Source: Puniceicoccus vermicola | GTDB lineage: Bacteria > Verrucomicrobiota > Verrucomicrobiia > Opitutales > Puniceicoccaceae | Assembly: GCF_014230055.1 (NCBI RefSeq) | Contig: NZ_JACHVA010000099.1 | Location: forward strand, 1 to 33,059 | Direction of reading: 5' to 3' | Length of the DNA: 33,059 nucleotides | Part shown: piece after piece, positions 8,098 through 16,990 of the stretch | How positions within the stretch are numbered: position 1 is the stretch's first letter | Layout of the letters: every line of letters begins with the position of its first letter | The notes under the pieces: generated by a model | The model's input: the letters and a program-made list of their open reading frames with translations, nothing else | Told to the model about the DNA's origin: nothing | The model's database searches: none | Translations under genes and position numbers: made by a program

Positions 8098-8290
8098 GGA
8101 ATTCCTGTTCATTGGGTTAAAATAGTAGACTGCATGAATGAATACGAGGAGCGGTTTCTGGGTTGGGATGGATGCGACGATGAAGGTATTCATGGGGAGA
8201 TGAGGGCCGGATGTCAAACTGAAGGTGCAGTCCCGCTTTCTTGGAATCGAAGGTCTGGCCATCGGTATTCGTAGACTTTGCGCAAGCCTC

Positions 8291-8858
8291 CAAATGAGGA
8301 CAAAAAGAACCCACATGCGCATTCATCTCCTCCGCCTTCCATTGCTTGGAATTGAACGGCCACCAGCCGTCGTACCAGAGGACATCCACGGAATTGAATC
8401 TTGTGACCAGCTCCCGAATTCGCTCAAAGGTATTGCCGATGAATTCCTCATAGGCGTCCTTGCTTTCCAAAGCATCGCATGAATCCGGCTGATCCATCCA
8501 GTTGTTCAGACTGTGATAGAGTGCCACTTTCAGGTCCCGATCCCGGGCCGCGGTCGAATTCCTCCACCAGGTCCCGACCGCATGCGGCCATGGAATTGAA
8601 ATCGGACAATTCAGTGTCGTAGAGGTGGAACCCTTCGTGGTGCATGGTGGTCAGGTTTACGTACTTCATGACTCCTGCGACTGCCAGGTCGCACAGTGCT
8701 TCCGCATCAAATTTCGCGGCCGTGAATTACTCGGCGAGTTTACGGTATTCGGCCGGGACAATCCTCTCCCGGTTCATGACCCATTCGCCCAGTCCCAGCA
8801 GAATGAACAGGCCATAGTGAACAAACATTCCGTATCGCGCTTCTGAAAACCAATCCAT
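8291..8858 (-). pseudogene. GH29 alpha-L-fucosidase fragment, decayed
   Basis: This is the N-terminal half of a GH29 alpha-L-fucosidase related to the intact gene at 29741-31051. It begins MDWFSEARYGMFVHYGLF at 8858, with AAGGA seven bases upstream. An in-frame TAA (8727-8729) interrupts it after EYRKLAE. It resumes as KYVNLTTMHHEGFHLYDTELSDF, shifts frame near 8558 (after DLVEEF), and continues as AARDRDLKVALYHSLNNW and VLWYDGWWPF, which includes the nucleophile Asp position. Recognisable similarity ends near 8291 at SFCPHL; the open frame runs on to 8117 in unrelated sequence. The whole C-terminal half is missing. It has one stop, one frameshift and one truncation, so it is certainly non-functional. 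Confidence 0.9.
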
Positions 8859-8999
8859 TTTTATTCCTTATAATTGAGTTCTGTTAGAGATGACGGGAGA
8901 CAGGACTGCATTGCTTATCCTGATAGAATGTTGGAGTTAAGTTGAATCGATATGCATCATTATCAAGGTGAAAAACCCCTGTCTGACCTATCTTCTGCG

Positions 9000-11096
9000 T
9001 CATATTGCCTCGATTCTGTAAACTCTCCAAGGCTCTAGCCTCCGTTCCTCTGTTGACCGTCCGGTCAACAACTCGACCGGTTGTCCCTCGGTCCACGTCC
9101 CTTCTATAAAGGACCAGAGCAGTTGTTCACCCTGATCGCCTTCCCAAAGAACCCCGGCATCGTCGGCAAGGACCGTGCGACGCTTCATTATTCCACGGGC
9201 GGCCTTGTACATGGCGAAATACTTCTTCATGGTCGCCACGGATGTTTCATTCCACTTGTCCCGCGGCACCTGATGTAGTCTCAGACTTGGCACCCTGCGA
9301 TGCGCAAAGCAGCGGAAGACCAGTTCGGGGGAAACCTCGCCCGAGAGCAATGCTTCATTGCTGATGCCCGTGTTGTTCAGGTCGATGGTCGTGTCGTAGG
9401 AGTAGCCTAAAAGGTCGCCGGCATAGACGTTGCCACCGTGCAAACCGCAACAACTATGGCTGGAGAAGGCGACGAGAGCCTCGGGTTTGACATAGAGTCC
9501 GCGGCGCGCCATCTCGGCATAGAGCCCGGCCATCCTGTCAAACTGCGGGCGCATTGATCCGTCGGAGTAATCCACCTGCCACCACCCCAAGTTCGAGTAG
9601 CTATCCCAGAGATAACCGCTCAATCCCGTCCGCTCACAGACGCCGAGCAGGTTTTCACAGAGATAGTCATATACGGGGCTGTTCAGGTTGAGCGTCCAGC
9701 AGGAATTAGGGTAACCCGTCCAGGGATGCCGTCCCGATTCCTGTCCCGCAATGGCGCCATTCATCCCGTGCTTGAAATGCTCACGGCTCGGAACATCCGC
9801 ATGGGCATCCTCGAGGCATTGCGGACCGTCGACGATGACGCTGTGTGGATGCACGTGAGCTGCCATCCATGAAATGACCTTGACGCCTTTGCCGGATGCT
9901 CGGTCGCAGAGCCGTTTGAGCGCCGCTTCGCCGCCATGGGCTGCGGCGACTTTGAAATCGAGCACACAACACATGTTACGATGTTGGTATTTCTCAAAGA
10001 TCGTCCCTTTCTGTTTTTCAAGCGGAACTACCGCCGCAAGGCTCTCCTTGAGCGCCTCTCCCTGTTCCCAGCAGACATCGACAAAGATCTGGTCCATGCC
10101 GAATTCAGCAGCGGTCTCTAGCACATGCTCGTAAGTGGTGTCGAAGTTAAATCCGCTCCAGACATTCTCGCTAAGCGTGAGCCGCGGAGGCTCTTCCTCG
10201 GGGATGCCGAACTGGCGCTGGCTCATCTCGCGATCACGATCCTGTAGTTCTGTCCACAGGTTGAGTGCGGCAGTATGCTCGAGAATATCCGGGCAATGCA
10301 AAATCGTTTTCGGGTTAGTGGAGATCTGCCCACTCTGTTCGAACCAATGAAAATCGTTGATGCGAATGGCATCCTCGCCGGTATTGCTCTCGAGGGTGGT
10401 TCGCACCAGACTGACTTGATCAAACCAGCCCACGAGAATTCCTTCCTGCCCGTATTGCATGTCGAAACCCGGCAGCAAGCTCCAGCGCGCCCACATATTA
10501 CCGGGCAGCAGGTTTGCCCAGTTGTCGAGACCGACGGTTGAGTAGGTCGTCTCACGAGCGATCCGCATCCGTGGCGGGGTCAGCCAGTTGCGACAGACCA
10601 GATTAACATCGTCAAGATTGCCACCCAACTCCCAGGATCCTCGATCAAGCAACCGGTGAATCGGGCAGGCTTCGCCCGTGTATTCGAACCAGTAGGTAAA
10701 CCCACTAAAGACCCGCCTTCCGATTTCGGCGGCGGCAGGCTTGAAGCAAATCGCCAGCTTCACACTTAGTGGCGGTGCATCGAAAGAACGGTTTCGAAAA
10801 CACAGATCACCGGAACAATCGCGCCGTTCACGGAACGGAAAGTCCGAGTTGCTTTCTGTTTGGAGTTCCACGCGTGTCACGTCGCCGTCCTGCGCGACAC
10901 TGAGCAACATAAAGCGGTCAAAGACCTCGCCCTGATAGCTATCGAACCAGGGCAGAAAAGGCACCTGCGCATTGCGTAAATGCGTCCCATTGACGGTTAC
11001 TGCGCCAATCGAGCGCAGGCAGCCCTTATGCGTAACCAGTTCTATACTGGTGTTGTCAAATTCAATTCTACTTATTGGTTTCTCTTTTATTTCCAT
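9000..11096 (-). CDS. GH36-like glycosidase (clan GH-D type)
   Basis: This 698-aa protein resembles GH36 alpha-galactosidases/alpha-N-acetylgalactosaminidases: an N-terminal beta-sandwich of about 300 residues, then a TIM barrel. Barrel landmarks are MDQIFVDVCWEQ (strand resembling the DDGW block), ALKRLCDRASGKGVKVISWMAAHVHPHS, and GLSGYLWDSYSN, whose D498 is the candidate nucleophile. SSHSCCGLHGGN lies at the CSSGGGR position. A candidate acid/base may be in YAGDLLGYSYD. It has no signal peptide. The TTG at 11111 also opens the frame, but the ATG at 11096 is preferred. The substrate is unsure because the canonical KWDMN motif is altered. It lies 57 bp after the CBM9-like pseudogene and may share its transcript. 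Confidence 0.75.
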   Translation of the reverse strand: MEIKEKPISRIEFDNTSIELVTHKGCLRSIGAVTVNGTHLRNAQVPFLPWFDSYQGEVFDRFMLLSVAQDGDVTRVELQTESNSDFPFRERRDCSGDLCFRNRSFDAPPLSVKLAICFKPAAAEIGRRVFSGFTYWFEYTGEACPIHRLLDRGSWELGGNLDDVNLVCRNWLTPPRMRIARETTYSTVGLDNWANLLPGNMWARWSLLPGFDMQYGQEGILVGWFDQVSLVRTTLESNTGEDAIRINDFHWFEQSGQISTNPKTILHCPDILEHTAALNLWTELQDRDREMSQRQFGIPEEEPPRLTLSENVWSGFNFDTTYEHVLETAAEFGMDQIFVDVCWEQGEALKESLAAVVPLEKQKGTIFEKYQHRNMCCVLDFKVAAAHGGEAALKRLCDRASGKGVKVISWMAAHVHPHSVIVDGPQCLEDAHADVPSREHFKHGMNGAIAGQESGRHPWTGYPNSCWTLNLNSPVYDYLCENLLGVCERTGLSGYLWDSYSNLGWWQVDYSDGSMRPQFDRMAGLYAEMARRGLYVKPEALVAFSSHSCCGLHGGNVYAGDLLGYSYDTTIDLNNTGISNEALLSGEVSPELVFRCFAHRRVPSLRLHQVPRDKWNETSVATMKKYFAMYKAARGIMKRRTVLADDAGVLWEGDQGEQLLWSFIEGTWTEGQPVELLTGRSTEERRLEPWRVYRIEAI

Positions 11097-11153
11097 TTTT
11101 ATTTCACTCAATTTAGTTCTGTTCCAGCAGTCGTCCTGCTTTAATAAAGTCTG

Positions 11154-11887
11154 TCATTTCCAGATGTCCGTCCACATCCCGCCACCACATCCCGCCACCG
11201 CGTCACCGCCACGAGGCGGAGCTTCGACGCCCAGGGTGGTCCAGGGGACCCGGTATTCAAAGGTATAGCCTTTGCCGTCGGGTGTGGGAATATAGGCCGA
11301 CTGAAATTTCTCTTCGGGGGCAATGCTGAAACGGCCCCAATCCGGATTTTCCGGACGGTAGGACATGCCTTTATATAGCTGAAGAACTGGCAGGTCTTTG
11401 TCGGTGTAATACCAAAGTGTGAGGTGCTTGATATCATCCCTCGAATCAACAAGTTCCTTGTTTCGGCTATACTTAAAGGCGCTTTCTTCTTCAGGATATT
11501 CTCTCGAAGGATCGACTGTGATGCGAAATTGTGCAGAATCTGCATCCCAGCCCTTATCCCCCGTCACATCGGGGTTGTGCCGGTTCATCATTGGGGTAGG
11601 GTCGCGCACCTCTCCGCTGAGATAGAGCGCATTGGCATCGTACATGATGGCAAACTTGGCATTTTGTTTGTCCTGAAGAGACTGGAACACAAACATCTCG
11701 ATCTGACCGGAAAGGTCCCAGTCGCCGAGCTTGCCATCCACGGTGACTTCGTCAGGAACGGGGACCGCGTAGAGCTGTTTGTGTCTCCCTTTACCGGTTT
11801 GATCCTCTTCGCCATGGAGGGAGGGGGCAGCGTCAGGAATGAGAGGGGGATAAGACTGAGAGTTAAAATCAGGGATGGGATTTTCAT
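11154..11887 (-). pseudogene. exported CBM9-like sugar-binding protein, frameshifted
   Basis: The gene starts at 11887 with a signal peptide (MKIPSLILTLSLIPLSFLTL) but the mature part lies in another frame. There DAAPSLHGEED, then AVPVPDEVTVDGKLGDWDLSGQI opens a CBM9/DOMON-type module that continues as AKFAIMYDANALYLSGEVRDPTP and FEYRVPWTTLGV. The shift is near 11830. At the 3' end the frame passes into APPRGGDAVAGCGGGMWTDIWK, translated from a short GC-rich imperfect repeat (11170-11215), and stops, so the C-terminus also looks damaged. The family binds sugars outside the cell or in the periplasm. Without the frameshift the product would be about 240 aa. Confidence 0.75.
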
Positions 11888-11963
11888 AAAACTTGGGTTG
11901 GAGGAAAGTCGAAAATTGGATGAGGATTAATTTAGGTTCAGCGAGCGAAAGTCAGGTTGTAAA

Positions 11964-11975
11964 TGGTTATAACCA
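11964..11975. promoter_or_regulatory. operator-like palindrome TGGTTATAACCA
   Basis: A perfect 12-bp palindrome lies 77-88 bp upstream of the CBM9-like pseudogene start, in the 207-bp gap after the GH130 gene. It could be an operator for a regulator of the downstream genes. No matching regulator is encoded next to it. Confidence 0.3.
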
Positions 11976-12094
11976 CCTTCGTCAATGGCTTGCCGGAGGC
12001 AGGGCTTTTATACGGGCTATTGATTTAGGTGTGTTTGGATGGTGGATACGTTCGGGTGAAGGCCATCAGGTGGCTTTCGGGGGAGCCTGAGCCT

Positions 12095-13162
12095 TTAGAT
12101 CTCGTTTTCGCCGGAGATTTTCAAATGATTGAGAAGATCGGAAAGTTGCACCCGAGCTCCGCAGGTTACGAGGTCGCCGCCGCCGTAGTAAAGTTCCACA
12201 CTGCCGTCCCCGGGCACGATGGTTCCGTTGTGAAAGACGACATTGGGCATGAAGCCACCCTCGCATTCATAGGAGGTTTCCGGAATGAAGAAAGGCTTCT
12301 CCGAGCGGGCCAGAACCTTCGAGGGCTTATCGAGGTCGAGAAGAAGAATGCCGAGGCAGTAGCGCGTGTCGTAATCAGCCGCGTGGTAGAATGCGAGCCA
12401 GCCTTCGGGTGTTTTGATCGGAGCGCTTCCGGCACCCACTCGTTCGCAATCCCAGTGTCCAGAGCGGGGACCGATGATGTACTCGTGACGCCCCCAGTCG
12501 AGCATGTCGGTCGAGGAGGCGGTCCAGATCGAGGGCTTTCCCGTGTGTACCACCGCCGGACGGTGGAAAGCCTGATAGCGACCGTTGATCTTCTCCGGGA
12601 AGAGGGCGACATCTTTGTTGTCGGGGCCGAAGATGATGCCTTTCCGCTTAAAGTTTTTGAAGTCCGTCGTCGTGATCAGTGAGGTGACTACGCCAAAATC
12701 GGAGGCGGCGGTGTAGTTGATGTAATAGGTTCCCTCAATTTCCGTAATCCTAGCGTCCTCGATGCCGAAGGCTTCGTAGTGGCCGACGGGAAAGATGCTG
12801 GGTTGATCGTCAATCGTGAAGTTGAGTCCGTCGTCCGAGGTGGCGATTCGGAGGTGACTGAGGCTGGTCAGGTAGATCTTGCCCTTGTGTTTGAAAAAGC
12901 GGGGATCGGGCAGTTCGAGATCGGGGTCATCCTTTCTGAATTGCTGGATATGCACCTCGCCGGTTTCAGGATCAAAAATGGGGGTCGCCACGCAGCCCTT
13001 GTCTGGTGTGGCCATTTCGGCCACCCGCAGCAGGAGCAGACGCTTTCCACCGTAGAGAGTCGCTCCCGGGTTAAAGGCACACATGATCTCCACATCCGGG
13101 CGGGACGGCTTGATATCCGCGGGCGTGAAAAGTGGATTGGTGGGAAGGCGTTCGATTTGCAT
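12095..13162 (-). CDS. GH130 beta-mannoside phosphorylase or hydrolase
   Basis: This 355-aa five-bladed beta-propeller belongs to GH130, enzymes that phosphorolyse (or in some subfamilies hydrolyse) beta-mannosides in the cytoplasm. Family marks are CAFNPGA, LPDPRFFKHKGKIYLTSLSHLR, FGIEDARIT with the candidate general acid D136, KDVALFPEKINGRYQAFHRP (phosphate-side region), and a C-terminal GGFMPNVVFHNG and YYGGGD block. The LFPEK and HRP residues suit a phosphorylase, but I cannot exclude beta-1,2-mannosidase activity. It has no signal peptide. The start lies inside the tail of the truncated GH2 frame, with a 92-bp overlap, which points to a deletion that fused the 3' end of GH2 to this gene's 5' region. 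GH2 plus GH130 is a typical mannoside-degrading pair. Confidence 0.88.
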   Translation of the reverse strand: MQIERLPTNPLFTPADIKPSRPDVEIMCAFNPGATLYGGKRLLLLRVAEMATPDKGCVATPIFDPETGEVHIQQFRKDDPDLELPDPRFFKHKGKIYLTSLSHLRIATSDDGLNFTIDDQPSIFPVGHYEAFGIEDARITEIEGTYYINYTAASDFGVVTSLITTTDFKNFKRKGIIFGPDNKDVALFPEKINGRYQAFHRPAVVHTGKPSIWTASSTDMLDWGRHEYIIGPRSGHWDCERVGAGSAPIKTPEGWLAFYHAADYDTRYCLGILLLDLDKPSKVLARSEKPFFIPETSYECEGGFMPNVVFHNGTIVPGDGSVELYYGGGDLVTCGARVQLSDLLNHLKISGENEI

Positions 13163-14957
13163 GATGGTGGTTGGTTTGTAAAGGAGAAGGCAAAGAGGAA
13201 TCTAGAGCTGCTTTGGGGTTGGCGTCGCGGTCAGGATACAAACTACGGGGAATCGGCCAGCAGGCATCGAATGCTTTATGATGAATCCAGACCGGATCGT
13301 CAGGATCGGGCAGGTCCGGGGCAACGCTGTCTAAAACATGCGCGATGCTTTCCCGGGAAGCAATCCCTTCCACCGAAGCCTCGGAATAGAAGTGCTCTTT
13401 GGCGTCGTTCCAGAAGTCATATAGGTTGTCGTAGTCGCGCATGCGCTGATCGCCGAGCCGGGGATTAAAGTTCCAGATGCCGTGCGGTTCACCTTCACCT
13501 TCCATGCCGGAGGTCGGCTGGAACGGCCGGGTGCCGTCAAGCTTCTCAAACAGCCCGCCGATGAACAGCAATACTAGGTTGCGGTACGGGTCGTTACCAC
13601 CGATCATCTCTTGGTCGTTCCAAAACCGCATGGAGAAATCGGATTTGGCCGCATTCATCTCCGGGGTTCCGCTTTCCAGGGCATCCCAATAATGAAAATG
13701 CTCGTTTCCCCCCGTCCACATCACAATAGAGGGGTGCGGATTGAGACGGGGCACGAAGTCTTCCATCTCTTGTTTGACAAGGCGAAGAAAGTCCTCTCTC
13801 TCCGGAACCTTTTCACAGGCCAGTGGAAACTCCTGCATGACCATCAGACCGAGCCGGTCACAGGTTTCGTAAAAAGAGGCCTTTTCAATCAACCCTCCTC
13901 CCCATACGCGGATGATATTAAAATGCGACCGGGCGTAGGGGGTGAGCTGTGATTCGTAACGCTCGCGGGTCATTGCAGCAAAACAGCAGTCACCCGGCAC
14001 CCAGTTTGCACCGCGCAAAAATACCCGGCGACCATTGATCATCAGTTGGTGCGGGGTGTCGTTGGGTCTCTGACCCTGTGCGGGTTCTTTGCGAACTTCT
14101 CGCAAACCTGTGAGGACGGCGTATTCATCCAGGGTTTCACCTTCCACGGCCACAGAAATGGCCAGCTCCACTAGGTCCGGACGGCCAAGACCGTTCGGCC
14201 ACCACAACGTCGGGTTCGTTAAGGTTACGGGGAGGACGAAATCACGGTCACCGACCACGCTGAATCTGTGCTTGTGGCCGTCAAGCTGAACCGTGATCGT
14301 GGCGGCCGCGACCGGTTCGCTGAGATGCACGTACACCATGCAATCAGCCCGGTTGCGGTTGCTGAGACGGGTCTGAACCCAGGCACTCCGAACATGTCGC
14401 CGTTGGCGTTCAACCAATTCCACGTCGTCCCAGATTCCGGCAGTGAGCAGAGGCGGGGCCCAGTCCCAGCCCTTGCTAAAGCGGGCCTTCAGGCCGTGAT
14501 TCAAGGGGAGTTCCCCCGCGTTGTGTCCCGCCATACGCTCGACAACAAAAGTCGGTGGGAATATCCGAACCTCCACGGTGTGGAGCCCGGGCGTCAACGG
14601 GACTTCGGTGTGGGAGAACATGCCGTCCTTACGGATCCGCTCCTCCCCGTCGACATCGATGCGGAAACTGTAGTCGATGCCCTTGAAGCACAATACGATC
14701 TCTCTGTCGGCGTTGACATGCGGCACATCAATCTCGCGACGGTACACCCAGGTCTTGTCGGCCATCCACGCAACCTTCTCGGTATCGAGCCCCTGATAGA
14801 GCTGGTTTAGCGGAAGGCCGTGGGCCGAGGTCTGTACATGAAGGGGCAGGTCCACATCCACCCACTCATGAGCGTTGTGCGGGGCATCGGCATCCTCACA
14901 GCGCAGGAGCCAGCCGGAGTTTAGAATCTGATTCGTTTTTTTAAAGTGTATAGGCAT
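13071..14957 (-). CDS. GH2 beta-mannosidase, C-terminally truncated
   Basis: This is a cytoplasmic-type beta-mannosidase that releases mannose from beta-mannosides. Domains in order are an N-terminal sugar-binding sandwich (to about 190, with GWDWAPPLLTAGIWDDVEL), an immunoglobulin-like domain, and a TIM barrel with FLRGANWVPGDC, FNIIRVWGGGLIE, GGNEHFHYWD (acid/base E419) and FYSEASVEG (candidate nucleophile E526). Similarity fades after VWIHHKAFDACW near residue 565. The last 60 or so residues are unlike the family, and about 200-250 residues of the usual 800-860 are missing. The frame runs 92 bp into the GH130 gene. A deletion near 13200-13260 explains this. Both catalytic residues survive, but folding without the C-terminal domains is doubtful. 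Confidence 0.85.
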   Translation of the reverse strand: MPIHFKKTNQILNSGWLLRCEDADAPHNAHEWVDVDLPLHVQTSAHGLPLNQLYQGLDTEKVAWMADKTWVYRREIDVPHVNADREIVLCFKGIDYSFRIDVDGEERIRKDGMFSHTEVPLTPGLHTVEVRIFPPTFVVERMAGHNAGELPLNHGLKARFSKGWDWAPPLLTAGIWDDVELVERQRRHVRSAWVQTRLSNRNRADCMVYVHLSEPVAAATITVQLDGHKHRFSVVGDRDFVLPVTLTNPTLWWPNGLGRPDLVELAISVAVEGETLDEYAVLTGLREVRKEPAQGQRPNDTPHQLMINGRRVFLRGANWVPGDCCFAAMTRERYESQLTPYARSHFNIIRVWGGGLIEKASFYETCDRLGLMVMQEFPLACEKVPEREDFLRLVKQEMEDFVPRLNPHPSIVMWTGGNEHFHYWDALESGTPEMNAAKSDFSMRFWNDQEMIGGNDPYRNLVLLFIGGLFEKLDGTRPFQPTSGMEGEGEPHGIWNFNPRLGDQRMRDYDNLYDFWNDAKEHFYSEASVEGIASRESIAHVLDSVAPDLPDPDDPVWIHHKAFDACWPIPRSLYPDRDANPKAALDSSLPSPLQTNHHHANRTPSHQSTFHARGYQAVPPGCGDHVCL

Positions 14958-15133
14958 GAAATCTCTTTTCGCTCTGAAGCGTCAAGAAGTGGACTCCAGT
15001 GGGCCGGATAAGTTCGCGACGATCTGGACGCCTCTTTTCTAAAGTTGTTGAAGCGCTTGTCTGCAGAAGTCGTCGAAGTTGAAGTGAACGGCCTGTCGGT
15101 GGTCTATCATTGGTTCTGATGACTAAGTTTTTT

Positions 15134-15162
15134 TGTATAGTAATCATTACTATGCAAGGCAA
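15134..15162 (-). promoter_or_regulatory. sigma70-like promoter with operator in spacer, upstream of GH2
   Basis: On the minus strand TTGCCT (15157-15162) and TATACA (15134-15139) are spaced by exactly 17 bp. The spacer overlaps a perfect dyad, ATAGTAATCATTACTAT (15137-15153, 8-1-8), whose symmetry extends to TG and CA at the outer edges. A repressor bound here would block polymerase. The expected leader to the GH2 ATG is about 170 nt. Confidence 0.6.
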
Positions 15163-15292
15163 AAATTTTTCTCTTACAGATGTGTCATGAGAAATTGAAA
15201 CTCATAAGATAAAGAAAGATATGATCTTATAAAAATTAAGATGAGAGTTTTGAGAGTTGGTGGGAATTGGGTTCTTGGGATTGGTTGCAAAA

Positions 15293-15305
15293 TGTAAGGC
15301 TTACA
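15293..15305. promoter_or_regulatory. second operator-like dyad TGTAAGGCTTACA
   Basis: This perfect 6-1-6 dyad shares the core GTAA-N3-TTAC with the promoter dyad at 15137-15153. Their centres are about 154 bp apart. Outer GCA and TGC triplets extend the symmetry. It may be an auxiliary operator. Confidence 0.4.
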
Positions 15306-15611
15306 ATATGCGGGAGAATAGCTCCCAACCAGTGATACGCCGGGAAGTTTGGTGGATGTGAATATGGATCCGCTTCGTCGAGGATACCTCGCCGATCACG
15401 CATTTACTCCCTCCTGCGACCTTACGCTCTGCGGAGTGGGTTGAGGGTTGTTGATGCGGGCCAGACCGTTATCGATAGGATAGTATTTTTTTGGGACAAG
15501 ATAATACTCGGATGCAGGCGAGCATTTTATTTTTTTAAAGTTGAACTTTAAAATTGTCTAATCGGTGTCTTTTCAATAGTTTTTATTGATCGAGATTTAC
15601 GGAATCCACTG

Positions 15612-16677
15612 TTGGTCAACGCAAAGCGCTATCCTGTGGTTACGGTGCTCGGGCCGCGTCAATCGGGTAAAACAACGCTGGTGCGTTCGCTATTTCCCGA
15701 CCACGGCTACTGCAACCTCGAAGACCCGGAACTACGTGCTTTGGCGACTCGGGACCCCAAGGAGTTTTTGCATCGACACCGTCCTCCGCTGATTCTGGAT
15801 GAAGTGCATCGGGTGCCTTCGCTGCTCAGTCTCCTGCAGGTGCGGATCGACGAGCGTCCCGCCGAAAAAGGAGCTTTCATACTGACAGGGTCGCACCGGC
15901 CCCGCATACGTGAAAGCATCGGTCAGTCGCTTGCGGGCCGCACTTCAATCCTGAAGTTGCTCCCCTTGTCCATAGCCGAACTTTCGGCCTGGGGCGTCAC
16001 GCAGGATCGCGATGCGCTGCCTGCCAACGATCTCTACCGCAGTTTTTACGAGACCTATGTCGAACGCGATGTGCGCCAGTTGATCGAATTGCGGAACTTG
16101 CAAGCCTTCGAGTTGTTCATGAAGCTGTTGGCCGGGCGTGTGGGGCAGCTGCTGAATCTGCATGCGCTGGCAGGTGAGATTGGCGTCAGTTCACCGACGC
16201 TTCGCGAGTGGTTGTCCGTGCTGGAGGCATCGTTTGTCGTCTTTCTCTTGCCTCCTTACTACAACAATTTCACGGAACCTGGGTTGGCGGCATACCTTTT
16301 GGAGATACGGACGCCGCAGCAAATGAGTCGGGATCCACTGCTGGGAAACCTGTTTGAAAATCTGGTGGTGATGGAGGCGCTTAAATCGCGATGGAATCAG
16401 GGGGTCGATCCGGATCTCTACCACATCCGCGATCAGGGGGGTTGAGATTGACCTTGTGCTTTCACGTCAACGCCAATTGTTCCCTTTCGAGATTAAAGCG
16501 GCACGGAGCTACCGGGAAGAATCTTTCAAAAATTTTGATAAAGCAGCGGGATGGAGTGATTCGATCCAGCCCGGTGCGGTGATTTATGCGGGAAAGGAAG
16601 AACAAATCGTGCAAGGCCATTCCCTGCTGCCATTTGAGAAAGCGAGTTCCGGGTTTCAAGTCAGATCAGGGGCCTAA
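15612..16677 (+). pseudogene. DUF4143-family AAA ATPase, decayed
   Basis: This belongs to the common P-loop ATPase family with a C-terminal DUF4143 domain, whose biological role is poorly known. The Walker A GPRQSGKTT (residues 14-22) and Walker B LILDEVH are intact. It then reads TGSHRPRIRESIGQSLAGRTSIL and YETYVERDVRQLIEL as in the family. Two stretches look shortened compared with relatives as I remember them: before SFYETYVERDV, and between PPYYNNF and TEPGLAAYLL. The frame stops at 16443-16445, just after a run of six G (16436-16441), and continues one frame on as VEIDLVLSRQRQLFPFEIKAA to 16677. The start is unclear: TTG at 15612, but the family-like IDRDLRNPLL is encoded just upstream from 15585. 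The intact family is about 380-400 aa. Confidence 0.85.
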
Positions 16678-16990
16678 CACGAGTCGTTGCGTAAGAAGGG
16701 CGTTTTTTTTTCTGTCTGGTCCTCTAAAACTTGGGTGTCCTTAAAGTTGCAGGATAACTGCTTCGGGTGTGTCTTCAGGCAGTTCCGACCGAAGGGACCG
16801 CTCGACCTCGACGCGTGGCGGGCGCGGATACAGTGCCGAGCGCAAGACCGCAGTAATAGTTTCCTTCAGGATCACTGAACATCGTGAAGGAACAAAAGTA
16901 TTAATTTGTAAAGTATAAAAGCTGGGGGAGCGGCTCGCCCGGCTGGGTTTGTGGGATTATAGCCCCGCAGAAGGTAGGGTTTCCAATTCG
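16678..16990. other. gene-free region between converging genes
   Basis: I see no gene. The only structure is an 8-bp hairpin, TTCCTTCA (16861-16868) with TGAAGGAA (16885-16892), without a T-run on the minus strand. A clear terminator for the long minus-strand operon was not found. Confidence 0.55.

Larger units (their letters stand above)
14958..15611. other. gene-free regulatory region, 654 bp
   Basis: I see no convincing gene here. It carries the minus-strand promoter of the GH2 gene with its dyad (15134-15162), an AT-rich hairpin (ATAAGAT at 15204-15210 with ATCTTAT at 15224-15230), a second dyad (15293-15305) and unassigned sequence from 15310 to 15580. Confidence 0.6.

Noticed and set aside
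12029-13468. Two plus-strand open frames (12029-12682 and 12779-13468)
   Set aside because: They lie opposite GH130 and GH2, which have clear family motifs.
16861-16892. Hairpin as terminator of the nine-gene operon
   Set aside because: The 8-bp stem has no T-run on the minus strand and lies about 100 bp past the last stop.
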